Positions 43,317 to 53,072 of a stretch of 64,000 nucleotides of DNA are shown in pieces. The notes beneath the pieces are model-generated. The model saw only the letters and a list, made by a program, of their open reading frames with translations, made no database searches and was not told where the DNA came from. A program made the translations under genes and the position numbers. Positions within the stretch are counted from its first letter, which is position 1; every line of letters begins with the position of its first letter. The stretch lies in NCBI RefSeq assembly GCF_000960995.1, contig NZ_CP009434.1, positions 1,984,001-2,048,000 of the forward strand, given 5' to 3'. This stretch comes from Burkholderia glumae LMG 2196 = ATCC 33617. GTDB taxonomy: Bacteria > Pseudomonadota > Gammaproteobacteria > Burkholderiales > Burkholderiaceae.

Positions 43317-44237
43317 ATGACGCCGACCGACCTGCCCGAACTGAAGCTGCTGCAGCTGTTCGACCTGCTCTACGACGCGCGCAGCGTCACGCGCGCGGCC
43401 GAGCAACTCGGCCAGAGCCAGCCGACCGTCAGCATCTGGCTGGCGCGTTTGCGCGAGCATCTGCACGACCCGCTGTTCGTTCGCACCGCGGCCGGCATGG
43501 TGCCGACCCCGCAAGCGGACGCGCTGATCGGCCCGTGCCGGGAGATACTCGAATCATTGCGGCGCCTCTCGACCTGGGAGGTCGCGTTCGACCCGGCGAC
43601 CGCGCAGCGGCGCTTTCGCATCTGCATGAGCGACGCGAGCCACGTGACCTTGCTGCCGCGCTTGCTCGCGCACGTGCGGGCGCAGGCGCCCGGCGTAAGG
43701 CTGCAGGCCGCGCGCATCGACGGCAACACCGAGCGCGCGCTCGAATCGGGCGAGGCCGATCTCGCGATCGGCTACGTGCCCTGGCTCAGCGGCGGCATCT
43801 ATCAGCAGCAGCTTTACGAGCAGGATTGGGTGTGTCTCGCGAACCGCCATCATCCGCGCCTTAAAAAACGCCTGAGCGCCAACGCCTATCGCACCGAAGG
43901 ACATGTGGCGATCACGGCGGGCACCGGCACCGCCCTGCTCGAACAGGCGCTGCTGCGCGAGCGCATCGAACGGCAGGTCGTGCTCGAACTGCCCGGCTTT
44001 CTCGGGCTCGGCGCGATCGTTCGAAACACGGATCTGATCACGACGTTGCCGCGCCACATCGGCGAGACGCTGGCCCAGGCGAGCGATCTGGCGGTCCATG
44101 GGTGCCCGATTCCGGTCGAGGGCTTCGCGGTGCGGCAGCACTGGCACGCGCGCTATCACCACGAGGCGGGTAATCAATGGCTGCGCGCTCTGGTTGCCCG
44201 CTTGTTCGGCCACTCGAGCAACGCACCGGAAGGCTGA
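43317..44237 (+). CDS. LysR-family regulator of the divergent CoA operon
   Basis: 306 aa from the ATG at 43317. The DNA-binding domain contains VTRAAEQLGQSQPTVSIWLARLREHL, followed by a LysR/NodD-like effector domain ending HARYHHEAGNQWLRALVARLF. It is divergent from the PanE-like/VOC/MaoC/CaiB/AroE-like operon with a palindrome between, so it is probably that operon's regulator. An upstream start at 43257 would overlap the palindrome and is less likely. Confidence 0.88.
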   Translation: MTPTDLPELKLLQLFDLLYDARSVTRAAEQLGQSQPTVSIWLARLREHLHDPLFVRTAAGMVPTPQADALIGPCREILESLRRLSTWEVAFDPATAQRRFRICMSDASHVTLLPRLLAHVRAQAPGVRLQAARIDGNTERALESGEADLAIGYVPWLSGGIYQQQLYEQDWVCLANRHHPRLKKRLSANAYRTEGHVAITAGTGTALLEQALLRERIERQVVLELPGFLGLGAIVRNTDLITTLPRHIGETLAQASDLAVHGCPIPVEGFAVRQHWHARYHHEAGNQWLRALVARLFGHSSNAPEG

Positions 44238-44372
44238 GCCGGCCTGTATGCGCCTGCTCTCAGCTTGGTCACCGGCGTCGATGCGCCCGTTTCGTTGACG
44301 GTGTCGTTGACGAAAGGACGGCGCTGGCGTGATGGCAGCCGGCGTCATCGGCCTGGATTGGCGTCGAGCGGC

Positions 44373-45179
44373 TTATCGGCGCGGCGTCACCGACGCGCCA
44401 TCCGCCCAGGCGATGAAGTGCGGATTGGCGAAATCGCTGTCGCCCTGCTGGCGGGTCTTGCCGTAGTCGAGCCGGGCGCCGTCCGCGCGCACCACCGTTC
44501 CGCCGGCCGCGCTCAGCACCGCGTGGCCGGCCGCCGTGTCCCACTCCATGGTGCGGCCGAAGCGCGGGTAGACATCCGCGCGGCCTTCCGCAAGCAGGCA
44601 GAACTTCAGCGACGAGCCGGCGCTCGCCTGGTCGGTCACGCCATGATCGGCGAGAAACGCTTCGGTTTCGCGGCTGTGGTGGGAGCGGCTGACCACGGCC
44701 GTCAGGCTCGCCCCGCGCGGGCGCGTGCGGATCGGCCGGCGCGCCTCGACCCTCAGATCCGCGCCGAGCACGAGCTTCTCGGCGCGGCCCTCGACCGCCA
44801 CGTAGGCGCAGCGCAGCGCCGGCGCGAGCACGATGCCGGCCACCGGCACGCCCTGCTCGATCAGCGCGATATTGACGGTGAAATCGTCGCGCCGGGCGAT
44901 GAACTCCCGGGTTCCGTCCAGCGGATCGACGAGGAAGAACCGGCCGCCGCCGATCTCGGACACGCGCCCGGCGGCGACCGCTTCCTCGGCCACCACCGGG
45001 ACGCCGGGAAACGCGGCGGCCAGCCCGGACAGGATGATCGCCTCGGCACGCTGGTCGGCGTCGGTCACGGGCGAATGATCGTTCTTGTAAGCCACGTCGG
45101 GGCCGGCGCGGTACACCTCGAGGATCGCCGCGCCGGCGTCGATGGCAATGCGTTCCAGCGAATCGCGAAGGGCAGTCAT
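44373..45179 (-). CDS. cysQ: CysQ-like 3'(2'),5'-bisphosphate nucleotidase
   Basis: 268 aa of the inositol monophosphatase fold. Metal-site motifs: AEEAV (Glu65/Glu66), VDPLDGTREF (Asp85, Asp88) and EWDTAAGHAVL near the end. The DPLDGTREFI and DDFTVNIALI forms point to CysQ, which removes phosphate from PAP made in sulfate assimilation, rather than to inositol phosphatase. ATG 45179 was chosen over an upstream ATG because the family usually starts here. Confidence 0.85.
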   Translation of the reverse strand: MTALRDSLERIAIDAGAAILEVYRAGPDVAYKNDHSPVTDADQRAEAIILSGLAAAFPGVPVVAEEAVAAGRVSEIGGGRFFLVDPLDGTREFIARRDDFTVNIALIEQGVPVAGIVLAPALRCAYVAVEGRAEKLVLGADLRVEARRPIRTRPRGASLTAVVSRSHHSRETEAFLADHGVTDQASAGSSLKFCLLAEGRADVYPRFGRTMEWDTAAGHAVLSAAGGTVVRADGARLDYGKTRQQGDSDFANPHFIAWADGASVTPRR

Positions 45180-45606
45180 GGTCGATTCAAGCTTCCAGGC
45201 GAGGCGCACCGCGATGCAGGCGGACGGGCCGGCACGTCGTGGCCGGGCGTGTCCGGTCGCCGCCGCGGCGCTTCGCGCGCCTCACGGGTCAGGACGGTTG
45301 TCGTGCGGCGCGGTGAGCTCGCGCTCGCGCCGCCGACACGCATTGTGCCCGTTGCCGCTGCAGATTTCCCGACTTTGTTGACGACGGCGGCGTGCACCGG
45401 CACGGCGCGGCAGTTCGAGGCTGGTGTCGGCGATCTCGCGGGCGATCGGCGCAAGCGCGCCGGTGCCGCGCCTGACGCGCCGCCGGGGCGAAAACAGAAC
45501 GAGCGTGGCTGCGCAACCAGCGGGGCCGGTGCGATACTGATGCTGCCGCCGCGCGGCATTCACCGCGTGGCGCCCTCCTCTGACGAGACATGACGGGACG
45601 CGCTTC
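45180..45606. other. Intergenic gap between cysQ and an acetyltransferase gene
   Basis: 427 bases, divergent promoter region of the two flanking genes. I see no convincing gene, dyad or repeat in it. Confidence 0.4.
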
Positions 45607-46071
45607 ATGATCATCAAACCAGGCGACTTCGAACATCCGCAGGTCCAGGATCTGCTGAGTCTGCACTTGCAGGGCATGCATGCGAACTCTCCGCCGGACA
45701 GCGTGTCCGCGCTCGACCTGTCCGGCCTCAGGCGGCCGGACATCGCGTTCTTCACCGCCTGGGAAGACGACAGCCTGCTCGGTTGCGGCGCACTGCGCCA
45801 ACTCTCGCCAACCCGCGGTGAAATCAAGTCGATGCGCACCTATCCGGCGCATCTGCGCCGCGGCGTGGCCTCACGATTGCTCACGCACCTGCTCGGCCTC
45901 GCGCGCGAGCGCGGCTATACGCGCGTGAGCCTGGAAACCGGTTCGGGCGATGCCTTCGAGGCCGCCGTGGCGATGTACCGGCGCCACGGCTTCATCAAGG
46001 GCGAACGCTTCGGCGACTACACCGCCACGGGCTTCAACCAGTTCTTCCATCTCGATCTGGCCGCGAGCTGA
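45607..46071 (+). CDS. GNAT acetyltransferase
   Basis: 154 aa. Motif A reads EIKSMRTYPAHLRRGVASRLLTHLL, then LARERGYTRVSLETGSGDAFEAAVAMYRRHGF, which is the PhnO/YhhY-type layout. It transfers an acetyl group from acetyl-CoA to an unknown amine. It stands alone. Confidence 0.85.
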   Translation: MIIKPGDFEHPQVQDLLSLHLQGMHANSPPDSVSALDLSGLRRPDIAFFTAWEDDSLLGCGALRQLSPTRGEIKSMRTYPAHLRRGVASRLLTHLLGLARERGYTRVSLETGSGDAFEAAVAMYRRHGFIKGERFGDYTATGFNQFFHLDLAAS

Positions 46072-46392
46072 ACGCCTTCAGGCGCACGCCTCGGCCTCGC
46101 GGCGCGTGTCCCACCGCTCCCCCCGCCTCGCGCCTTCCCGCCTTCTGCGCCGCGCCGGCGCCCGCTGCCGGCGCGCCGGCCGAATGCGAGGAACGCTTCG
46201 TGACTGTCCACGAGGCTCGAAGCAAACGCGGCGTCGACGAAAACCGCGCAGCCTGGCCTGCATGCGTTCGACCATCCGGCGAAAGCTGCCCAGCCCCTGC
46301 CATGCGCGATGCGCGGCCTAGCGATCACGGGCTCGATGCCGCGTTCGCGCAACCGCTGACGAGGCGAAGCGCAGTGCCGCTGACATGCGCCC
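46072..46392. other. Intergenic gap, convergent genes
   Basis: 321 bases between an acetyltransferase gene and the stop of the oxidase gene. No gene, repeat or clear terminator seen. Confidence 0.4.
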
Positions 46393-47721
46393 TCACATCA
46401 TTTCCGGGGTCTTGATGAACGTGCCGTCAGTGAAACGGCTCAATCGGTACGGCGAGGTATCTATCAGCGGTTTCGCCCCCATCACCATATCGGCGACCAG
46501 TTCTCCGGCCGCCGGGCCCAAGGCGAACCCATGGCCGCTGAATCCGGTCGCCACATAAAATCCCGGCAAGGCCGCGATGTCGGAGACGATGGGAATCAGG
46601 TCGGGCGTGGTGTCGATTGCCCCGGCCCAAGCGTGCACCACCCTCAGTTCGGACAACTGGGGAATCGCGCGCCTGACGTTGTCCAACGCGATTTTCACGA
46701 ACTCGAGATCGGGCTTCGGGTCGAGCACGCGGCAGCGTTCGAACGGAGAGACCTGATCGAATTGCCAGCTCGCCGATGCCTCGGGACCGTCGAACCACGG
46801 TTTGGCAAGCCGGTATTTGAGCTTCTTGCCAATCTCGTTGCGGTAATTGCGGCGATACCGTAGCGCGTTTCGCAGGCCGAGCGGTGCCAGGTCGATGCGC
46901 CCGTAACCGGGAACAGCCAGCGTATATCCGCCGTCCAGCCGGCGACGGATCGCAAACCCGGGGCCGCTGAAACAACCGTTGATCACGCTTGCCGCCGCGG
47001 ACGTGCGCATCGTCGTGCCAATCACGTTGACAACCGGCAGGTCGATCTCGTGACGCTTGCAAAAGCGGGAACTCCACGCACCGCCGGCACATACCACCGC
47101 GCCTGCCTTGATCAGGCCGCGCTCCGTCCACACGCCGCCGACACGCCCGGCGCTGAGCTCCAGGCCGCGTGCCGCGCAATTCTGATAAAGCACGGCCCCC
47201 CGTCGCTTCGCACCCTCGGCAAGGGCCGAGGCCGCGCGCGAAGGTTCCGCGCGGCCGTCGTCGGGCGACCAGACTCCCCCGGCGTAGCGGGGGCCGCCTT
47301 GTGGAGCACGGCTGTTGATTTCGTGAGCGCTGAGCAGATGACTGACAAAACCGATTTCGCGCGCCTGCCTGCACCAAGCCTCCCATCGAGCGATGGCCTT
47401 CGCGTCGTTGCTGGCGTAAAGAATACCTTCGCGCCGAAAACCCAGGTCGATCTGGATTTCATCGCGCAACTCGCTCCAGCGGCGCAGGCTGCGCATGGCA
47501 AGCGGCAGCTCGAAGAGGTCGCGATTCTGCTGGCGAACCCAGCCCCAGTTGCGCCCCGATTGCTCCCCGCCCACCATGCCCTTGTCGATCAGGGCGACTG
47601 ACACACCGCGTCGCGCCAATTCGTAGGCGGTAGCGGTCCCGACGATCCCCGCGCCGATTACGACCACGTCGACGGCGCCTGAAAATTCGGGCGTGTCGTA
47701 CACTTCTTCGACCAGCAGCAT
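46393..47721 (-). CDS. FAD-dependent amino acid/amine oxidase (DadA/PuuB-like)
   Basis: 442 aa. N-terminal FAD loop VVVIGAGIVGTATAYELARRG, then GEQSGRNWGWVRQQNRD, a motif of DadA/PuuB-type oxidases, and a C-terminal FAD segment PGFYVATGFSGHGFALGPAAGELVADMV. It should oxidise an amine or D-amino acid to an imine. It is encoded just downstream of an amino acid ABC transporter on the same strand and near two aldehyde dehydrogenases, which fits import and oxidation of one amine substrate. Confidence 0.88.
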   Translation of the reverse strand: MLLVEEVYDTPEFSGAVDVVVIGAGIVGTATAYELARRGVSVALIDKGMVGGEQSGRNWGWVRQQNRDLFELPLAMRSLRRWSELRDEIQIDLGFRREGILYASNDAKAIARWEAWCRQAREIGFVSHLLSAHEINSRAPQGGPRYAGGVWSPDDGRAEPSRAASALAEGAKRRGAVLYQNCAARGLELSAGRVGGVWTERGLIKAGAVVCAGGAWSSRFCKRHEIDLPVVNVIGTTMRTSAAASVINGCFSGPGFAIRRRLDGGYTLAVPGYGRIDLAPLGLRNALRYRRNYRNEIGKKLKYRLAKPWFDGPEASASWQFDQVSPFERCRVLDPKPDLEFVKIALDNVRRAIPQLSELRVVHAWAGAIDTTPDLIPIVSDIAALPGFYVATGFSGHGFALGPAAGELVADMVMGAKPLIDTSPYRLSRFTDGTFIKTPEMM

Positions 47722-47757
47722 TTCAGACTTCCCTCATTCGATTGACGCAGCCGCCGG

Positions 47758-48534
47758 TCATGCCGCGGCTCCGGTGCTGCCGTCGTTCGCGTGCGGACCC
47801 TCGGCGCGCTGCGTCAACACATGACGCAGAAACTCCCGAGTCCGGGCTTCGCGCGGCGAACCCAGTACCTCCTTGGCGCTGCCCTCCTCGATGATGAGGC
47901 CCGCATGCAGGAAGCACACGCGATCGGCCACTTCCCGGGCAAAGCCCATTTCATGCGTGACGACCAGCATCGTCATCCCTTCGCGCGCCAGCGTGCGCAT
48001 CACGCCCAGCACCTCGCCCACGAGTTCCGGGTCCAATGCCGACGTGGGCTCGTCGAACAGCATGGCCTTCGGCTTCATCGCCAGCGACCGCGCGATCGCC
48101 ACGCGTTGCTGCTGGCCGCCCGACAGCTGATGCGGATAAGCGTCGACTTTATGGGCCAGGCCGACCTTGTGCAGCAATTCGATCGCCTCGCGCCGGGCTT
48201 GCGCAACCGGCTCGCGCTTGACATGCACCGGCCCTTCCATCACGTTTTCGACGGCGGTACGGTGCGGAAACAGGTTGAACCGCTGGAACACCATGCCGAC
48301 CTGGGTGCGGAGTTGATGGATATGACGCGAGCGCTGATCGACGAGTTGATCCAGTAGCTTGATCTCGCCCGAATCGTACGATTCCAGCGCATTGATGCAT
48401 CGGAGCAGGGTCGACTTGCCGGAACCCGACGCGCCGATCAGACACACGACCTCGCCCTCCCTGACGCCCAAGGTAATGCCCTTGAGCACGGGCACGTCGC
48501 CAAAGCTCTTGTGTATGTTCTTGATCTCGATCAT
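47758..48534 (-). CDS. Polar amino acid ABC transporter ATPase (GlnQ-type)
   Basis: 258 aa with Walker A GASGSGKST, Q-loop FQRFNLFPH, signature LSGGQQQR and Walker B AMLFDEPTSALD. This is the HisP/GlnQ pattern. It follows the permease gene by 8 bases and precedes the oxidase gene, all on one strand. Confidence 0.94.
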   Translation of the reverse strand: MIEIKNIHKSFGDVPVLKGITLGVREGEVVCLIGASGSGKSTLLRCINALESYDSGEIKLLDQLVDQRSRHIHQLRTQVGMVFQRFNLFPHRTAVENVMEGPVHVKREPVAQARREAIELLHKVGLAHKVDAYPHQLSGGQQQRVAIARSLAMKPKAMLFDEPTSALDPELVGEVLGVMRTLAREGMTMLVVTHEMGFAREVADRVCFLHAGLIIEEGSAKEVLGSPREARTREFLRHVLTQRAEGPHANDGSTGAAA

Positions 48535-48542
48535 TTGCAGCC

Positions 48543-49199
48543 TCACTTCACCTTGTGCTTGCCGAAGCGCCGTTCGAGTGCCTTCGTCAAGCTCATCAAC
48601 GGCAGGCTCATGGCGAGATATCCGATCGCGACGAGCGTGTAGACCTCGAGATTCTGGAAAGTCGCGGCCGCGATCAGCGAGCCTTGACGCGTCATCTCCG
48701 AAACGGTGATCGTCGATGCCAGCGACGAATCCTTGAGCATCGATACCAGCGTGTTGCTGTAAGGAGGCAACGCGACCTTGATGGCTTGAGGAAGAATCAC
48801 GCGCGTCATCGTCTTGACGCGCCCCATGCCGATGGATTGCGCTGCCTCGTATTGGCCCGGATCGACGGATTCGATGCCGGACCGAATGATTTCGGCCACG
48901 TAGGTGGAATACCCGAAGGCCAAGCCCACGATGCTCGCCTGCAGGGCGCTCATCTGCAGCCCGATCGAGGGCAGTACGAAGTAGATATAAAACAGCAGCA
49001 CGATCATGGGCAGCCCACGCACCACGTTGATCAGCGTGGCTGCCGCGCGCCGGACCGGCGCGTGCCGCGACATCTTCAGAAGCGCCCAGACGAGACCCAG
49101 CATCGTACTGAGAACCAGACAACTGATCGTGATAAAAACGGTCAGCCCGGCCCCTTGCAACAGGATGGGGACGAATTCGACGATATCGCTCCAACGCAT
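48543..49199 (-). CDS. Polar amino acid ABC transporter permease
   Basis: 218 aa with five membrane helices and the EAA loop EAAQSIGMGRVKTMTRVILPQA, typical of HisM/GlnP. A single permease gene suggests a homodimeric pore. ATG 49199 follows AGGAAA. Transport partner of the adjacent ATPase and binding-protein genes. Confidence 0.93.
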   Translation of the reverse strand: MRWSDIVEFVPILLQGAGLTVFITISCLVLSTMLGLVWALLKMSRHAPVRRAAATLINVVRGLPMIVLLFYIYFVLPSIGLQMSALQASIVGLAFGYSTYVAEIIRSGIESVDPGQYEAAQSIGMGRVKTMTRVILPQAIKVALPPYSNTLVSMLKDSSLASTITVSEMTRQGSLIAAATFQNLEVYTLVAIGYLAMSLPLMSLTKALERRFGKHKVK

Positions 49200-49430
49200 G
49201 CTTTGCTTTCCTAATAATTTTCCGCACTTCGAGAACGGCGCCGTCTGCGCTGCCGCCATCGAGAGCAGATGACCTCGATAGCGGCACTCGGAGTATGCGG
49301 CAAACCGGCCGTCTCCTGACGAACCGTTGGTACCCCGGTGCATCCGGCGAGTCGGAGCGCGTCCCGCTCGACCCGGCAAAAGACCCGCGCCGCTATGCCC
49401 TCGCACCAGGCCCGCTTGACATCCGGCACG

Positions 49431-50237
49431 TCAATCGACGTAATTCCATTTCTTCAGGATCTTGTCCAACGTCCCGTCCGCCTTGATCTTTGCCAAGCCA
49501 TCGTTGATTTTCGACAGCAAGGCCGTATTGCCTTTCTTCACGCCGAATGCAATCGGGACCTGCCGGAGCGGTTTGAATCCGTCCACCACACGGCAGCCCT
49601 GCAGCGTACCGGCCGCCTCCTGCGCCTTCCAGATCGGATAATCATTGAATGCTGCCGTAATCCGGCCAAGCGTGACATCGCGGGCCATATCGGCGGCATT
49701 GTTGTACAACTTCACTTCCTTGAAGATGCCGAGCTTCGCGAGTTCCTCCGAGGTTTCCTCGCCGGCGCCGGCGCCGACCACCGTGCCCTTCAGGTCGTCA
49801 ATCGTCCGGTAAGCATGCTTGTCGTTGGCGCTGACGATGATGCCCTTTCCAAAGAAAGCCACGGGCTGAGAAAAATCGATCACCTCTTCCCGCCTCGACG
49901 TCGGCGTCATTCCGGCCACGATCAGGTCGATCTTGTCGGAGACGACCGACTGGATCAAGGCGGAGTAGGGAATGACGTTGAATGAAACGCCGAACCCCTC
50001 ACGCTGCCCGATTGCGCGGATGACGTCCGGCATGACGCCTTCGATCTGATTGGTCTTGATGTTCAAGAAGGCGTTGGGAATGCTGGACGGCGTGGTTCCG
50101 GCGGAAACCGTCAGTTGCGCTGCCCATGCCGGGCTGGCTCCCAACGCGGCGGCGACCGCCAAGGCAGCGGTGACGAGAATGCGCTGGAAGAAACTGGCGT
50201 GCTTGCCCGAAGCACGGTGCGGCGTAGGTTGGAACAT
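49431..50237 (-). CDS. Polar amino acid ABC transporter periplasmic binding protein
   Basis: 268 aa. Signal peptide about residues 18-40 (ending SPAWAAQ), then the family-3 solute-binding fold: IPNAFLNIKTNQIEGVMPDVIRAIGQ, the ligand Arg region GMTPTSRREEVIDFSQP and ITAAFNDYPI. It would capture a polar amino acid, opine or amine in the periplasm. First gene of the transporter/oxidase group. Confidence 0.92.
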   Translation of the reverse strand: MFQPTPHRASGKHASFFQRILVTAALAVAAALGASPAWAAQLTVSAGTTPSSIPNAFLNIKTNQIEGVMPDVIRAIGQREGFGVSFNVIPYSALIQSVVSDKIDLIVAGMTPTSRREEVIDFSQPVAFFGKGIIVSANDKHAYRTIDDLKGTVVGAGAGEETSEELAKLGIFKEVKLYNNAADMARDVTLGRITAAFNDYPIWKAQEAAGTLQGCRVVDGFKPLRQVPIAFGVKKGNTALLSKINDGLAKIKADGTLDKILKKWNYVD

Positions 50238-50356
50238 GGTCTATCCTTGAGGAAGTTTCTTTATCCACGTGCTGCAAAAGCATGCCGACAAGAGGTTCGC
50301 CTGCCTTTACATGCCGAAACGCATTCAATGCGGTGCCGTTCAACGGCTGCTCACCG

Positions 50357-51850
50357 TCACATTCGGTCGAAGTCGATCAGCACGCTCTTGTATCGTAGGC
50401 TGGCTTCCAGCGCCTGGCGCCCCAGATCTTTCCCGATACCCGACTGCTTAAATCCTCCGGTGGGAATGATCAGGTCTGCGCTGCGGCCATAGCGATTGAT
50501 CCAGACGGTGCCGGCAGCAATCCGGCGCATCGCGCGCATCGCCTGCCCGATGTCGCGCGTGTGGACGCCCGCACACAGCCCGTATGTCGGGTGGCCCGCC
50601 AAGGCGATGCCTTCCTCTTCGTCCTCGAAGGTCTGAACGGTCAGCACCGGTCCGAACAATTCCTGCTGCACCGCAGGCGTCGATTCGGTCACATTTGCCA
50701 ACAGGGTCGGCCGATAGAAGCAGCCGCCGTCGGTATCGTCGAAGTAGCCGCCGCCGAAGACGAGCTCGGCACCGCCCGCCAGGCTCTCGTCAATGAGCGC
50801 GTCTATCCGCTCGGCTTGGCTGCGGTTGATGATGGGCGAATAGCCTGTCGTGCTTCGCCATAGCGCTCCCGGGGCGAGATGCGCCAAGCTGCGCTGCACC
50901 GCGTCGAGCAGCGGCTCGACGATGCGCCGGTGCGCGATCAGGCGCGTACCAGCGACGCATGCCTGACCGCCATTGGCGGTGAACCCTCGCGCGATGCAGC
51001 GCGCGGCATGCGCCATGTCCGGTACGTGCTCGAACACCAGCTGGGGGCTCTTGCCCCCCAGTTCGAGCGTGACGGGCTTCGTGCCATGCAAGGCCGCGTC
51101 GCTCATGATCGCGGCACCGGTTCGCGTAGAGCCGGTAAAGCTGATCTTGGCGATATCGGGGTGGCGGGTCATCGCGGCGCCGGTCGTCGTGCCGCGGCCG
51201 TTCACGACATTGAAGATGCCGGGCGGGACACCCGCTTCGATTGCCAGTTCGGCCAACCTGAGCGTCGAGAACGGCGTCAGTTCCGACGGCTTCAGTACCA
51301 CCGCGTTGCCGGCGGCGAGCGCCGGCCCGCACTTCCACGAGCACATCGACAGCGGGAAATTCCATGGTGTGATCGCACCGACCACGCCATAGGGTTCCGA
51401 GACCACGAATCCCGCACTGTCACGGCGCGTTGCCGCGAACTCGCCGCCGAGCTTGTCGGCGAGTTCGGCGAAAAAACGTATCGCTTCCGCCGTGAACGGC
51501 ACATCGGACGCATAGGCCTCGGCAACCGGGCGCGTCGAACCCACCGCCTCCAACTGCGCAAGGCTCACCGCGTGCCGATCGATCAGCTCCGCCCAGCGAG
51601 ACAGCACCTTGGCCCGCTCGCGTGGCGCGCGCGTCGCCCAGTCGCTCGCCTTCCATGCCTGCAACGCGTTGCTGACCGCATGGTCGACCGTGTCGGCGGA
51701 GGCATCGGGGATATGGCCGAGCAGCCGGCCATCGGAAGGCCGGTAAACAGGGATCAGCGTCTCATCGGTTGAATAATGCCTTCCGCCAATGAAGTGCCCC
51801 TGTGGCAACGACACGGTAGCCGGATCAAAATCGAGTGGCGGGATGGACAT
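50357..51850 (-). CDS. Aldehyde dehydrogenase (NAD(P)-dependent)
   Basis: 497 aa. Conserved sites: PWNFPLSM, FTGSTRTG (cofactor), catalytic Glu in LELGGKSP (about 266) and catalytic Cys in NGGQACVAG (about 300). Similar to gamma-aminobutyraldehyde/betaine aldehyde dehydrogenases such as PuuC, though the exact aldehyde is uncertain. It would oxidise the aldehyde formed by the nearby amine oxidase. A PuuR-box-like sequence lies about 125 bases upstream. Confidence 0.9.
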   Translation of the reverse strand: MSIPPLDFDPATVSLPQGHFIGGRHYSTDETLIPVYRPSDGRLLGHIPDASADTVDHAVSNALQAWKASDWATRAPRERAKVLSRWAELIDRHAVSLAQLEAVGSTRPVAEAYASDVPFTAEAIRFFAELADKLGGEFAATRRDSAGFVVSEPYGVVGAITPWNFPLSMCSWKCGPALAAGNAVVLKPSELTPFSTLRLAELAIEAGVPPGIFNVVNGRGTTTGAAMTRHPDIAKISFTGSTRTGAAIMSDAALHGTKPVTLELGGKSPQLVFEHVPDMAHAARCIARGFTANGGQACVAGTRLIAHRRIVEPLLDAVQRSLAHLAPGALWRSTTGYSPIINRSQAERIDALIDESLAGGAELVFGGGYFDDTDGGCFYRPTLLANVTESTPAVQQELFGPVLTVQTFEDEEEGIALAGHPTYGLCAGVHTRDIGQAMRAMRRIAAGTVWINRYGRSADLIIPTGGFKQSGIGKDLGRQALEASLRYKSVLIDFDRM

Positions 51851-52194
51851 GCTCTAGCTAGCCTCAAAATCGGGAGCGGCGCTGACGCCTGGCTTCGCTC
51901 CCCACGTCACCGCAAGTTACACGGCTTGTCGATCGCGGGACATGCAATGAACAGGCCTCAGGCGAGTTTCAGTATAATGAACCAACCATGAATTGCCAGC
52001 GGTCAAAAAAGAAAAGCGGAAGTTTTCGTTGTGCGGCGCGGAAGATTTCGTTCCCCGCCAGGCTGCCTGAGCGCCGCTCACGCAGCCAGCACAACCGTTC
52101 GCCGAGACGGCCGGGCCCGCGCCGCATCGCACGAACCGGCGATGCAACAGGTCATGGCGCCCCGCCCTGGCGCGCGGCGCGCCGGGCGGGCGAC
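51851..52194. other. Promoter region of the aldehyde dehydrogenase gene
   Basis: 344 bases. It contains a TATACT -10-like element on the minus strand near 51970 within an AT-richer patch, and the sequence TATAATGAAC at 51973-51982. No gene seen. Confidence 0.45.
51973..51982. promoter_or_regulatory. PuuR-box-like sequence
   Basis: TATAATGAAC equals ten consecutive positions of the Escherichia coli PuuR recognition sequence AAAATATAATGAACA as I recall it. It lies upstream of the aldehyde dehydrogenase gene and next to a gene for a PuuR-like XRE-cupin protein. Binding is inferred. Confidence 0.4.
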
Positions 52195-52809
52195 TCACAG
52201 ATGCAGGACCGGTGGCTGCGTGTTCATGACCCACAGCACGCGCGCCGTCTCGGCGCCCTCGTTGCGCACGCTGTGCGGCACGGTGCTCTTGAACTGGAAG
52301 CTATCGCCTGCGCGCAGCACGGCGCGGCGATCGCCGACATTCAGGACGATGGCGCCATCGAGCACGAGCCCGGCTTTCTCCCCCACGCCCACCAGCACTT
52401 CATCGGAGCCGGCGCCTGCGGGCAGCAGGATGATCATCATCTTGAGGTCGTGATCTCCGGGCGGCGATAGCAGCTCTTTCTGCATGCCTTGCTTGCCGAC
52501 ATCGAACAGCGGCCGCTCGTCGGCCTTGCGCACGAAGTCGCCCACCACCGGGTCCGAGGCGGCGCCCTCGTCTTCCAGCAGCGCGGAAAGCGGCACCGAC
52601 AACGCCTGCCTCAGGCGCTCGAGAATGCGCACCGACGGGTTCGCCTTGTTGCGCTCGACCTGACTCACCGTCCCGACCGACACCCCGGCGCGCATGGCAA
52701 GTTCGTTGACCGACAAGCCTTGCTCGACGCGCAGGGCCCGCAGGCGGCCTCCGACGTCGGAATGACGGAGTTCCGTTACGTCCTTCTTCTTAACCTGTGC
52801 TGGCTTCAT
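52195..52809 (-). CDS. XRE-cupin transcription regulator, PuuR-like
   Basis: 204 aa. Helix-turn-helix at about 20-75 (LRALRVEQGLSVNELAMRAGVSVGTVSQVERNKANPS), then a cupin_2 domain from about 130 (GSDEVLVGVGEKAGLVLDG, LRAGDSFQFKSTVPHSVRNEG). This is the layout of PuuR and related repressors of amine catabolism. ATG 52809 has AGGGG upstream. It is divergent from the acetyltransferase/aldehyde dehydrogenase operon and upstream of the other aldehyde dehydrogenase gene, so it probably governs the catabolic locus. Confidence 0.88.
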   Translation of the reverse strand: MKPAQVKKKDVTELRHSDVGGRLRALRVEQGLSVNELAMRAGVSVGTVSQVERNKANPSVRILERLRQALSVPLSALLEDEGAASDPVVGDFVRKADERPLFDVGKQGMQKELLSPPGDHDLKMMIILLPAGAGSDEVLVGVGEKAGLVLDGAIVLNVGDRRAVLRAGDSFQFKSTVPHSVRNEGAETARVLWVMNTQPPVLHL

Positions 52810-52820
52810 GCAAACCCCTG

Positions 52821-52833
52821 TTGAACTGTTCAA
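52821..52833. promoter_or_regulatory. Palindrome before the XRE-cupin gene
   Basis: TTGAAC-T-GTTCAA is a perfect dyad 11 bases upstream of the regulator's start, positioned to block its own transcription. A second AT-rich dyad, CATTAT / ATAATG, lies at 52946-52962 in the same divergent promoter, with another TTGAAC at 52973-52978. Confidence 0.5.
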
Positions 52834-53072
52834 TACCCTCGGCCCCGCGCAGTCGCGCTTCATTCGCTCATCCGCTCGTGCCCGCCTTCGACCCGAGCCG
52901 GCCTGCCCGTTCGTCGGCAGCGCTGGGCGGCAGGAATTTCTTGATCATTATATTGAATAATGCCATATTCCGTTGAACGCTCGGCGGTGGCTCACTCAGG
53001 TGGCAGCGATGCACTGGCCCGCTTCGCGGCGATGGTGCATGTCGAGCCCGGCATGCCGCTATAGGAGTTCCC

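Noticed and set aside
44265..45593. Plus-strand frame of 442 codons over cysQ
   Set aside because: Shadow of the minus-strand phosphatase, which has all metal-binding motifs.
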